A stretch of DNA of 64,000 nucleotides from Blepharisma stoltei (taxonomy: Eukaryota; Ciliophora; Heterotrichea; Heterotrichida; Blepharismidae): NCBI GenBank assembly GCA_914767885.1, contig CAJZBQ010000048.1:576881-640880 (forward strand), read 5' to 3'. Positions 1-9,891 of the stretch are shown here, piece by piece. Made by a program: the position numbers and the translations under genes. How positions within the stretch are numbered: the first letter of the stretch is position 1; every line of letters starts with the position of its first letter. Below the pieces are notes generated by a model. It made no database searches, was not told where the DNA came from, and worked only from the letters and a program-made list of their open reading frames with translations.

Positions 1-2
1 GG

Positions 3-3000
3 TTTCGAATAATTATCTGAAATATGGACGATTTCTCACAATATCATACAATTCGTTCACATAGAGCAGAAGTCTGAGCTTTGAATTTATAGAATTGTCC
101 CATAGATGGCGCTGTTTGCCCTTGATTTTGCCCACTAGGAAAATTTTTTGGTTTGACCAAACCATATGGTACTGGTCGAACCAAAAAATTTTCCTAGTGG
201 GGCAAATCAAGGGCAAACAGCGCCATCTATGGGAAAATTCTATACATGAAAATTCTACTCTTTATAGTGGAGATGACAGTGGAACTGTTTTATGCCACGA
301 TTTAAAAGACTCAAAAATCTTAATGGAATTTACAGGAAATAGCACAAGAGTGCAGACAATTGTGGTGACCAGAAATGGAGAAATTCTTTTAATAGGGTAT
401 AGAAATGGAGAGTTGATTATATGGGGAATTCAAAATAAGCATATTTTAAGAAACGTTAATTACCATAATGAAATATTGAGATCTATATATTGTACACAAG
501 ATGGAAAATATTTTTTTGCTGCTTCAGAAGACCAGAAAATGTCGATTTTTGATTTAAAAAATTTTGGGAGAGTTGCTACTATAAAATTCAAAAATAAAAT
601 AAAATCGATGATATTTTTGACTGGAGAAAATCATATTGCACTAGCATTAGATAAAGAAATCAAAATTATTAAAAGCCCATTGAAGCCTGGGACAATAAAA
701 GTTTATGGGCCAGATTTTGGTAAGCATAAATTTATGAGATATATCAAAGAAATCATGCTGAATGAGAAGCCAGCTTATAATAAAGAAATGGACCAATGGA
801 TAATCGAGCCTTTCCATTTAAATCCATTACATTTTTATGCCTATTTTAACTTGTCCAGCCATTTAAAAAAAGCTATCGAATATGGAGATGGCTTTTTTCC
901 ATCCTCAAAAAATGAGACCCCGCTATCAATATGCTTAGACAAATCCTACACAGAATGCACAAACGCAATTTTCACAGCAATGAATAAAATTGCAGCAACA
1001 AATCCTTATTCTTTTTATTATTTTGAAGACTCTCTAATAACTCTAAACCTGAAAGGATTTCCAGGCCTTGAAAAATTCTATCAGAATATTTTAATGAAAT
1101 GCAAGCATCATTCATTGAAGAAATTTTGCGATAAACAATCAAGACTTCCTAGCATAATCCACTCCGAATATATCTTGCCGAAATCTGAAAATTTCAGTAA
1201 AAAAATAAAATTTTCTTCAGATCAAGAAGGAAAAGATGTGATGTATTTAAACTCACTTGTCAGATTAGATTTAACAACTGGCTCTAAAGAAAGTTTAGCG
1301 TTTCTTGACAGTTTAGGAAAATGCCCCAATGGAAATATCCTTAAAACTCCTATAATTCAATTCATTCTCAATGAAAAATGGAGAAAACTAAGCTGGCTCA
1401 TATATTTTCAAGCTTCTATTTATATTTCTTATTTAGTTTTGCTATCAATATACACAACTTTATATGAAGGCGACTCTTATTATGTTATGATTCCTTTTGG
1501 TATGAGCTGTATTTTAACTTTATATGAATTGTATCAAATAAATGTAGGCGGAATTTACTATTGGCAAGACTTTTGGAATTGAGTTGATTTATTAAGGATA
1601 ATTCTTTTTGTAGCTTATGTGTCAATAATAAGTTCTGGAACTGATAATTATAGTCATTTTCTATTAGGGGCTATTATTTCTCTATCATGATTCAGAGGGA
1701 CGCTCTATTTCAATATCTTTAAACCCACCCGCTATCTGATTAACCTGATTTTCACTGTATTTTATGATATGCTACCTTTTTTCATTATTTTATGCTTCTT
1801 AACTCTTGCTTTTGCGGTCACCCAATACGCCTTAATAGGTGGATCAGATCATGAGTTTTTTGATTGGACAACTTTAGCTTGGAGAATCAATATAAAAGAT
1901 TACAGCACTGATTGGTATATTTCTTTATTAATGTGGGCAAGTCACTGACTCCCCCCCTTTTTAAATTGGAACTAAAAATTTTGTTCCAATTTAAAGGGGG
2001 ATTAAGAAGATTTTTTTAAAAAAAAAATCATTATAAAATTTTTTTTATAAAAAAAAAATTTATATAAAATTTAAAAAAAAAAAAAAATTTCAAAAATTTA
2101 TCGAACTAGATTAATAAATTTGTTTAATAAAATGCTATTTACTCTTTATCCTTTAAAAAAAAGCAAGATATAACTAAAAATTTTATTATTAATTAATACG
2201 CCACTATTAATTGGTATCAAAACTATTTACACAAAAATTATTATTTTTATTGATAAAAAAAAATTAAAAAAAAAAAATTTAGAAAATTTATTTTTATCAA
2301 AGTGCTAATTTTGTTTAAATAAGATGTTATTTATACTCTATTCTTTAAAATAAAGCAAGAGATAAGTAAATTTTGAATTTTTGTAAAGAATTGGTCCAGC
2401 ACAAATAGGACCTCGGGAACCCCAAACCATATACGTAGCTTTTTGTAGAATATTTAATAGTTTAAGCCTAAGTGAAGGAACTAAAGTTTTATACTCTAAA
2501 CTATATAGCTCATACCCCTTTATAGATCCCTTTATCGAGCAAAGTGTACTTGATTATTGAAAGACCAAAACAGACTTTCTCAAAGAGATGAGCTCAATCT
2601 CTATATCAGAAAGTTCTAAAAAAGTGGCATGCCAAAAAATAGTGGCAAGTGTGAAAAAAGTTGGTAAGCAAACACGCAAATTTTTAAAATGGCTTTATTA
2701 ATAAAATAATTTAAAACTTAACATATCCAATTAGACTGGAATTGATTAATAATTAAAAATCTTATTTTTCAGGCCTTAATTAATGATAATTATAATAATA
2801 AATGCTACATATAAATTTTAATAGATTTAATATTTTTGATTATTTATTTATGTAAAAAGTGCTTGAGATAAATTTATAGAAATGAGTTTAAAAATGCAAG
2901 TGGGGAACTTTCCGAGTAAACGGTTGTATAGATCTTCAAGTGCTATAACCCCAGTAAGCATATCAATCAAAAACTCGAGTAGGATCCTGACTTAAGTTAT

Positions 3001-5093
3001 TATAAAGTCCATTATGAAATAAATTGTCAAAAGTGAAAATCCAAAGGGGGAACTTCCCGAGTAAACGGTTGTATAGATCTCCAAGTGTTATAACTCCAGT
3101 AAGCATATCGTGCAAAAACTCCAGTAGGATTTTGATTTGACTCCCTCCCTTTAAATTGGACCAAATATTTGTTCCAATTTAAAAGAAGGGTTAAGAAAAT
3201 TTTTTATAAAAAACATCAATATAAAATTCTTATAAAAAACATCAATATAAAATTCTTATAAAAAAAAAATTAAAAAATGTGTCGAATTAGATTAATAAAT
3301 TTCTAGAAAATTTATCGATCAAAGTGTTAATTTTGTTTAATTAAGTGGCTATTTATACTCTTTTGCTAAAATAAAGAAGAAGTAAAGTAAATTTTCAATT
3401 TTTGTAAAGAATTCGCATTAAATTTTTATCAAAATTATTTAAATAAAAAATATAATCCCTTGGCTTAATTTCTTATGGCAGTTATACACACTATTTTCAT
3501 ATAAAATTTAAATTATTAATTTGGCGCACTAAAATCTGCGTTTTGAAACGTATATTTGGTTTCTAAATAATAAATTTCAAATAGCATCATATGCATGATA
3601 AGAAATAAATGCAATAAATTATATTTTTTGTTGAAAAATTTTTAAAAATAAAATTAAATTTTTAAAAAATATAGCAATTAAAGATAGTAAATGTATTTAA
3701 ATAAAAAGCTCTTTATGTTCTTTTCTTTAAAAAAGAGCAAGATATAACTAAATTTTTAATTTTAGTTAAGAAGAAACATTTAACTTATACCGAAACGTTT
3801 TACATAAAAATTATGATTTTTATCTATAAAATTTTTTATTATAAAATTGAATTTTGTTTCAATTTAAGCGATTATAAAGATAGAGTCCAGTATGGAAGAA
3901 ATTGCACCTGAACTTTTAAATTGAGAATGCAAAGGAGGAACTTCTTGAGTAAACGGTTGTATAGATCTCCAAGTGCTATAACTCCAGTAAGCATATCAAT
4001 CAAAAACTCCAGTAGAACCTTGACTTATGTAAATCCAAAGATAATCCATAGTCAAATCTACATGTAGATATTATTTTTATTAAATCAATTTAACGAAAGA
4101 GATGAATAATTAATTATCTTAAGTCTAATCGTATTTGCTTACCAACTTTTTTCACACTTGCCACTATTTTTTGGCATGCCACTTTTTAGAACTTTCTGAT
4201 ATAGAGATTGAGCTCATCTCTTTGAGAAAGTCTGTTTTGGTCTTTCAATAATCAAGTACACTTTGCTCGATAAAGGGATCTATAAAGGGGTATGAGCTAT
4301 ATATAGTTTAGAGTATAAAACTTTAGTTCCTTCACTTAGGCTTGACCAAAGAATTCGTATTGAATTTATATCAAAGCTATTTAAATAAAAAATATCATTT
4401 TTATCAAAACAAATAAAATTTTTTTGAAAATGTTTTTTAAAAACTTAAAAATTTAAAATTAAGGATAATACATTTATTTAAATAAGATGCACTTTATATT
4501 CTATTCTTTAAATAAGAGCAGGATATAGCTAAATTTTTAATTTTAGTTAAGAAGAAACATTTAAATTATATCAAAACTTTTTACATAAAAATTATGATTT
4601 ATATATATAAAATTTTTTTATTATAAATTTAATTTTGTTCCAATTTAAAGGGGGGTTAATTTACCAAAAAAGTGGAAATTTTACCTATATTTTGTTCCAA
4701 TTTAAGGGGGGGGAGTGAGTTTTTACTGTACTTAATCCAATTGTTATGATCAGCTTACTTATCTCCCTTATGGGAGATACTTTTGAAAGAGTCAAAGAAA
4801 ACAGTGAAATTGCTGACGCTAGAGAACTTATTGATATGCTGATTGAAGCAGAAACTTTGCTGTTTTGGAGAAAAAATAGAGGCAAAAAGAAATATTTGCA
4901 AGTTTGTACAGGTAATGAGCTTGAAAAAGCAGAAGATCATGTGGATAAAAAGCTAAATGCACTAGGAAAAATTATTTTGCAAATTCAAAAGCAGCTTAAG
5001 GACTCATTTGAAGCTAGATGTGACCGAGAAGGAGAACTTCTTCTATTAATTCAAGAATGCCGTGGGTCTAAAAAGCGTGGAGTTAAGCATTAA
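3..5093 (+). CDS. WD40-repeat/TRP-like cation channel fusion (gene A), 5' end outside window
   Basis: The gene enters the window already open. Removing 90-244 and 1949-4718 leaves 3-89, 245-1948 and 4719-5093, which sum to 722 codons in one frame ending at TAA. The N-terminal part has WD40 repeats (IIIWNM, then a second blade ending LCHDL). The C-terminal half has several hydrophobic segments from about position 1390 on and a final pore/S6-like helix followed by LISLMGDTFERV, the motif typical of TRP-family channels, then a charged tail. In-frame TGA codons at 18-20, 75-77, 1580-1582 and about 1686 fall where Trp is expected. Two relatives lie at 26.7-29.2 kb and 42.0-44.4 kb. Family knowledge says a non-selective cation channel; the WD40 fusion and the ion specificity are inference. 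Confidence 0.85.
90..244. mobile_element. TA-bounded MITE-type IES (GATGGCGC family II) in gene A
   Basis: Near-perfect terminal inverted repeats of about 38 bp begin TAGAATT and contain CCCATAGATGGCGCTG. The element is flanked by TA at 88-89 and ends with TA at 243-244. Removing 155 bp joins codon TTA to CAT and reads through the WD40 blade as AEVWALNLHENSTLYSG. Same family as 29840-29990 and 56207-56359. No coding capacity. Confidence 0.92.
2463..4343. mobile_element. Nested element with about 210-bp inverted arms
   Basis: The segment 2463-2672 (starting AAGCCTAAGTGAAGG) is repeated almost perfectly in reverse complement at 4134-4343. The arms enclose about 1.46 kb of AT-rich DNA lacking an ORF. 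It lies wholly inside the 1949-4718 element, so it entered after it or is its original cargo. Confidence 0.75.
2891..4025 (+). repeat. Three dispersed direct copies of a ~100-bp repeat
   Basis: Copies at about 2891-2994, 3040-3138 and 3925-4025 share GAGTAAACGGTTGTATAGAT, then CAAGTG, then CCAGTAAGCATATC and an ACTCCAGTAG-like end. They lie between the inverted arms of the nested element. Function unknown. Confidence 0.8.
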
Positions 5094-5288
5094 TCGAAAA
5101 ATTTCTATGTAATAAAAATTATTATTAAGTCTATTTAAGACCATTTTTAGTTAAATCAAGTTATATTGTATTTTTACAATATATTTATCAATCATAATAA
5201 TAGCAATGCTAATATATTTAAGCATAAATTCCAATTAATTCCATTTTGATATCCGTATCCTAGACTGACATAAATTTATATAAATATC

Positions 5289-5648
5289 ATGAAAGTATAC
5301 TCAGAGTGTGAGTCAAGCACAGATGAAGGAAGAACTGGCCGCTGGACCTTAAAAGAGCATGAAGATTTTATGAGAGGAGTCTCCTTTTATGGAAAAGACT
5401 GAAAAAAAATCGCTGACTTCTTAGGAACAAGGACTCCAGTGCAAGTCAGGAGCCACGCCCAAAAATTTTATTTACGTGAAGAAACTGTGAAGAAAAGCAA
5501 AAGAAAAAGCCACAAAGCTTTTAAATTCCAGCCTATAAGTATAGAAGTTTACGCTAAAAAGGATAAGTCGACTCAGTATGGAGAAGGAGTTCTCTTTCCT
5601 GGGACAGAAGAAAATCAAAATATCAGCAAAATGTATTTTCTTTATTAA
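5289..5648 (+). CDS. Single-repeat Myb/SANT protein, SHAQKYF class
   Basis: This 119-codon frame starts at ATG 5289 and ends at TAA. Residues about 17-66 form one SANT/Myb repeat: GRWTLKEHEDF, then GKDWKKIADFLGTRT, then VQVRSHAQKFY, the SHAQKYF signature of single-repeat Myb-like DNA-binding proteins. The third structural Trp (GKDW) is encoded by TGA at about 5399, good evidence for UGA=Trp. A basic KKSKRK stretch follows and may be a nuclear localisation signal. The family binds DNA as transcriptional or chromatin regulators; the target is unknown. It lies about 195 bp downstream of gene A on the same strand and has no IES. Confidence 0.88.
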
Positions 5649-5923
5649 GATAATAAACAAATTTAATTGGGAAATCAAGGAAATTTTATACTTAATAATT
5701 AAATTTGTAGTTAAAGAAACAATATGTATCTTTATTAAATCAGCCTAAAAATAAGATACATAAAAATATATAATTTTATTTAAAAATAGCATTTATTTAG
5801 AAAAAGACTAAAATTGTGGCATTCTTTATACCTGAGGATAATTAAATAAAGCTAAAAATGAAAAGAATACCTAATTATCAATTAATTTTATGACTTCTGT
5901 AATCTTTCCAATCTATTTATTCA

Positions 5924-6472
5924 TTACTGTTCTCTCAGCTCCTTTATTTGCTCATTTTTCCCAACAATCAGTTTCTTCAAGCTTTGGAATTGCTTTGAGT
6001 CAGCTAGCCTTTTATCTTGTTCCTCTTTAAGCTGCTTTATAAGCTCTTCTTTAGTCTGCAGTTGAAGCTAAATGATTTCTACCTTAGTTTCTTCTAGCAT
6101 ATGAATAGCTTGAGTATCATGCTGTGGCTCTTCATGTCTTGGCCCATTTTCTAATTGAGCTGTTAAGCTTTCTACTGCATTCCTCAGTTCCATTTTTTCA
6201 TCTAAAATTTGACTAATTTGAGTTTGCATTTGCTTCATGCGATTTTTCAAAGTATTATTTTCTTCTTTAAGTTCATTAAGCTGCTTTACTAATAAAGGAT
6301 CATTATTAAAGCTTGTTTGGAGAGTTGGAAGTCTAGCACCCTGAGTCCTTTTGTTTAAGTCTAAAGCTTTTTGGCTTCTTTCTATGTTTCTCATTTCTTC
6401 GATTGCATGGAGATTTTCGATGAAAGAAGTATCAGCTTGCAAAGTCAAATTGTGGGTTTGAGCTTGGTTCAT
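5924..6472 (-). CDS. Coiled-coil protein with one 15-nt intron
   Basis: The start is ATG at 6472. The frame meets TAG at 6068-6070, but that TAG is the 3' end of a 15-nt GT...AG intron (6068-6082). Splicing continues the frame for 46 more codons to TAA at 5924-5926, giving 177 residues. Both exons are heptad-rich: the stretch from about residue 65 (LVKQLNELKEENNTLKNRM) onward and the second exon (KQLKEEQDKRL) predict a long coiled coil. No recognisable catalytic domain; a structural role is inference. It is divergent from the Myb gene, with about 275 bp between the stop codons. Confidence 0.82.
6068..6082 (-). other. 15-nt spliceosomal intron
   Basis: On the minus strand the 15 bases start GTAG and end TTTAG, follow an AAG codon, and contain the only stop codon in the frame. 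Fifteen-nucleotide introns are the established size in heterotrichs such as Stentor and Blepharisma. Confidence 0.85.
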
Positions 6473-6537
6473 TAAGATTTTTATTCTTTTATAGAAAAAT
6501 AGCTTTATTTTGGTAATATATTAAATTTGGTAATATT

Positions 6538-6804
6538 TTATTTAAAAAGGAATATATAAACTCCTGACATGTGAGCAATATTTTGCAATTCAGCTTCAAT
6601 TGTGCTTGATACTTCTCTGACAAAATTGTCCATAAAAGCTTCAACCTCGTTCTTCTGAAGCAAAGCATCTTCATTGAGATTTTTTGCTATAAATTGTTTA
6701 GCTGAGGTGTCAATCTCCTTTAAGTTTTCTCTGCGTTTTAAGGCAAAAAAGTCAAGGTATTTTTTTACCTCGACTTGATGATCAGGACTCAGAATTCCTT
6801 CCAT
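6538..6804 (-). CDS. Small acidic helical protein, unrecognised
   Basis: An 88-residue frame from ATG 6804 to TAA. The sequence is mostly charged and helical (VEVKKYLDFFALKRREN, LLQKNEVEAFMDNF). It ends with a short hydrophobic stretch (YIFLF) and has no signal peptide or domain I recognise. It shares an AT-rich, about 215-bp intergenic region with the divergent CFAP20DC-like gene, a possible bidirectional promoter. Probably a real gene on its coding-like composition; function unknown. Confidence 0.55.
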   Translation of the reverse strand: MEGILSPDHQVEVKKYLDFFALKRRENLKEIDTSAKQFIAKNLNEDALLQKNEVEAFMDNFVREVSSTIEAELQNIAHMSGVYIFLFK

Positions 6805-7019
6805 TTATTATATGCAAAAATTATAAAAATACAGCAGGAAATTATTATCATGATAGAAAGCTTTCTTTGTTGTTTTTAATCGATTAAAAGGAAACCATTA
6901 TAATCAAAACTTTCAATATAAAAATGCTTTTAATTATAATTTCTAGTATAAACTTATATCTTAATTAAATAATTAGTCTTGAAGAATAAATTGTTCCATT
7001 TTTTAATTATTTTTATCGC

Positions 7020-8818
7020 ATGTATCAAAATTCATTTCAAAGTGGGCCGTATGTTGAACTTGCTAATCCAAGTGAAAAAACTCCTCAATGGAGTATAAAC
7101 AAGCCTAAATGAAAATTATTTGAAAAAACAGTGAAAGGTTATATCATTTCATTGGATTCTCACAATGCGAAACTTCAACTACCAAGTAACGATAAACAGT
7201 CATTGGCATTGATTCAGCCTTATTTGGTTTTGCAGGTATATTTAACCCCAGGCCAGCCTTTTACGTTGGATCTTGCAATTTCAGATATTTCAGGCACGAA
7301 ACGAAGGCTTTTATTTGGTTTAAACAATTTTTAAAAAAAAAAGCTTTAATGAGTCAATATACTCAATTGCAAGTAAAAATAATTTACTAAAGATAATAAA
7401 AATACTTTATCCCTAGGATATTATAATTGCCCTTTATTTTCATCAGCATCAAAAGAAATAGTCTCAGCCCCTTTGCATTCAAGAATACCAAATTGGCCTT
7501 TCTTAAGAGGTGCATGGTCTTGCATATCGATCGATATGTCTAGTTTTGTTACTGCTTGCTTTCCTGGCAACACTTTTAGGTCTTTAGATTCAATTACAGT
7601 TCATTCTTTTTGCAAAATCCGGAGAATTTTTACAATGAAAAATCCATTGTTCGAATTATCAGAAAATTCAGCAAAAAATCCTCAAAATTGTGAAAATGTT
7701 CCAAAGGTTTTGGAATTTCCACCTGGGGTACAATTTTCGAATCAAAATGTTGGGCCTGAGCTTGTAATGACTCCTGAATCAGAAAGAAGTGGTCTTTCTG
7801 TAAGGAGTAAAAAAGAAGAAATTGTATTTGAGGATAGAATTCCTGTAGCAACAGCCCCAATTAGAAATTTGCCAAAATCAAGACAAAAAACTGTATCACC
7901 TAGAAGAAATTTTCAATCAAATACAACGAATGAATTTTTCAATAAAAGCTTGTTAAATAAAACTAAAACAATTGATAAAACTCCACAACAAGCTGTCAAA
8001 AGAAAAGGCTCAGCAGGAATTCCAATAAAAAAAGTTTCCCATAAGCCAAAAAACCATTCAATATCTAACGAAGAAAACCAAAACATAGCCTTAAATACAG
8101 AAAATAGTCCAAAGCAAAAAAGGTTTAGAGGTTTCAGTGATGATCACGAAGTCCATTCAAAATTTTCCAATGAAAATCGTTATGAAGATCTCAATGAATC
8201 AGAAATAAAAGAATCAATTGTTATTGAAAAATCAAGCAAAAACTTGTCAAACTGCAGCTCCTTTGTAAACCAATCAATCCAAGAAGAAATTGAAATTGAT
8301 AGGCAATCCCCTCAAAATAATCCTCATGATCTTATTGAGCATAACTTTTTCCCTGCCCCAGCTCAAATTACAAAAAATTCGACCTCTCCTGTGCCTCTTC
8401 CTATAGCCCCTGAAATGTTTTAGATCATTTATTGGCCATCCATTTTAATTTCCAAAATTCATTTTTACTTGTCAGTTATTTTGAAAGGAAAAACAAAAAT
8501 GACAAATCTCCGTTTATGGTTTTGAGGTACCTAATTAGACTTACACTATTTAAGGCAGGTGTGCCCTGCACCATATTTTATTTGGTAGGTATTCTGTTGA
8601 GTTATAGAGATCTATTAAGGTGCATGAGCTATAACTTTTATGATAAAAATCTATCAGAAATGACGAAATTTCGGCCTTTTACTCCTCCTTTTTCTGGGCT
8701 AGCTTCAATGCAAAATCTTCGAATTCCGAAAAATTCTCAAGAAAACCAATTGATTTATGATTCAATTTTAAATTGTTATTATGATCCTTCATCACAAGAA
8801 TATTATAAAATAAAATAA
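7020..8818 (+). CDS. CFAP20DC-like protein (CFA20 domain), two IESs
   Basis: The start is ATG 7020. The N-terminus (NSFQSGPYVEL, then VKGYIISLD, KRRLLFGLNNF, later PLHSRIPNWPFLRGAW and SITVHSFCKIRRIFTM) matches the CFA20/CFAP20 domain of cilia-associated proteins, in the long CFAP20DC form. A disordered Ser/Asn/Lys-rich middle follows from about residue 205, and a C-terminal FDP-like motif (ILNCYYDPSSQEYY). A TGA at about 7110 encodes Trp (KPKWKLF). Removing 7334-7420 and 8423-8640 gives a continuous 498-codon frame. CFAP20 relatives act at ciliary doublet microtubules; the exact role of this long form is not established. Confidence 0.75.
7334..7420. other. Short IES in the CFAP20DC-like gene (boundary uncertain by 3 bp)
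   Basis: The CFA20 frame hits TAA at 7332 in the middle of the domain and resumes in another frame. No GT-AG 15-16 nt intron repairs it. Using TA at 7332-7333 and TA at 7419-7420 (or 7422-7423) restores the frame. The ends have no clear inverted repeat, so the exact boundary is inferred from frame alone. Confidence 0.55.
8423..8640. other. TA-bounded IES near the 3' end of the CFAP20DC-like gene
   Basis: TAG at 8421-8423 ends the long frame, and a second frame carries the C-terminal motif. Joining TA 8421-8422 to the base after TA 8639-8640 gives EMFYDKNLSEM in one frame (218 bp removed). No strong inverted ends are seen. Confidence 0.6.
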
Positions 8819-9000
8819 TAAATTTGGCACTTTAAATAAGACTTGATAAAAAATTATTCTAAAATGGTTTTTAAGATAACAAACTTATTTTACTAATAAA
8901 AATTCAGAATTAAATGGATTTCAGCAAATTATTGAATTTTCAAATTTTTTTTAAATTGTGGCTTAATATGCCTGCTAATTTTTCAAGTATAAAATAATAA

Positions 9001-9835
9001 ATGATTACTTTAATCATACCATTATTTTTCTGGATTGCCTCTTCTCAGATAACAACCCAGGGAGTATTTAAATATAACGCCTATTCTTCTGCCAAAATCC
9101 TATCAAAAAATGAAAGTCATCCTGAGCTTTATGGTTCTAAGTTCAGTTCAAATTGTGTAAAGCTTTGTCTTGAAACTTCTTTAGTGAATAATGAACTTAC
9201 CTGCAAAAATCTATACCTAATTAAAATAAATATAAAATCCTAATTACTCTATTACTCAAATATTAAATAGATAAGTGCTAATCAAGGAGTATTTTTTTAT
9301 TTGTTTAAATAGGTATATGCAATTGCAGCATAAAATCACCCCAAAAAATCTCAAGTAAATTTCTTGAAACTTGTGAGCATTCTTTGATTCTTACTGAAAA
9401 ATCATATACTATATCTTATAAATCATTTTATTTCTATTTAATAATAAATTTAGAAAAAAATTATATAAAATGGTATATGAAAATATTAAAAATTCTATTG
9501 AAAAGTCTATTACTGAAGATAAAGTCAAGCATATAGCCTTTTTAACCACTAATATTCCAGACAAAGAAAACTGTCTTACTGACTGTAAAGAATTTTGTTT
9601 TGGGCTTCAAGGAGATAAAGATGTCTGTATGAATGTATGTGTAAATAAATTCTGTCCTAATGAAATTACTCAAATTGAGAGTCCGAATGATTGGTCATTT
9701 TCTGTTGAGTTTATAGTAATTTTAATCCTCGCGGTAATCATAGCAAAACAAATTAGATATTTAAAGCGAACTTATGGGAGACGAGAAAATCTGGAAACTG
9801 GGTATATGAGATTATATTCCATAATCAATAAATAG
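9001..9835 (+). CDS. Cys-containing type I membrane protein, two IESs
   Basis: Removing 9214-9317 and 9419-9477 leaves 224 codons from ATG 9001 to TAG. The N-terminus (LIIPLFFWIAS) looks like a signal peptide. The ectodomain has about 12 Cys including CLTDCKEFCFG and DVCMNVCVNKFC. A single membrane segment lies at about residues 180-196 (VEFIVILILAVIIAK), followed by a short basic cytoplasmic tail. No named family recognised. The predicted topology is a cell-surface or endomembrane glycoprotein; function unknown. Confidence 0.7.
9214..9317. other. TA-bounded IES with TATACCTA inverted ends
   Basis: The left boundary is TA|TACCTAATT and the right boundary AATAGGTA|TA, giving inverted TATACCTA termini. 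Removing 104 bp joins KNL to CNCS in frame. Confidence 0.8.
9419..9477. other. 59-bp TA-bounded IES
   Basis: Left TATAAATCATTTTA and right TAAAATGGTATA are imperfect inverted ends. Removing 59 bp joins TISY to ENIKNSIEK in frame and removes the false start ATG at 9470. Confidence 0.75.
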
Positions 9836-9891
9836 TAATTCTGAGGCTACTATAAAATTTCCTTATTTATATTTATATAGAAAATAATAAA

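Larger units (their letters stand above)
1949..4718. mobile_element. Large IES with TGA target duplication and asymmetric hairpin/direct-pair ends
   Basis: The segment is bounded by TGA at 1946-1948 and 4716-4718, with CTCCCCCCC at the left and GGGGGGAG at the right. The left end carries an inverted pair of an AAATTGGAAC motif (hairpin, about 1955-2000). The right end carries the same motif twice in direct orientation (about 4637-4656 and 4692-4712). Removing 2770 bp joins ASHW to VFTVLN. The result aligns without gap to the channel paralogue at 27.2 kb: 16 residues in each between the IS pair and the shared Asn. The interior is about 80% AT with no supported gene; it holds a nested inverted-repeat element. 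Confidence 0.9.

Noticed and set aside
13-216. Frames crossing MITEs at 13-216, 12493-12962, 29478-29722 and 56159-56341
   Set aside because: They read through palindromes, occur on both strands because of the inverted repeats, and share no sequence with the true host genes.
1580-1582. TGA as a true stop of gene A, and other TGA 'ends' across the window
   Set aside because: Homology continues through every one and conserved Trp positions coincide with TGA; terminal stops are TAA or TAG.
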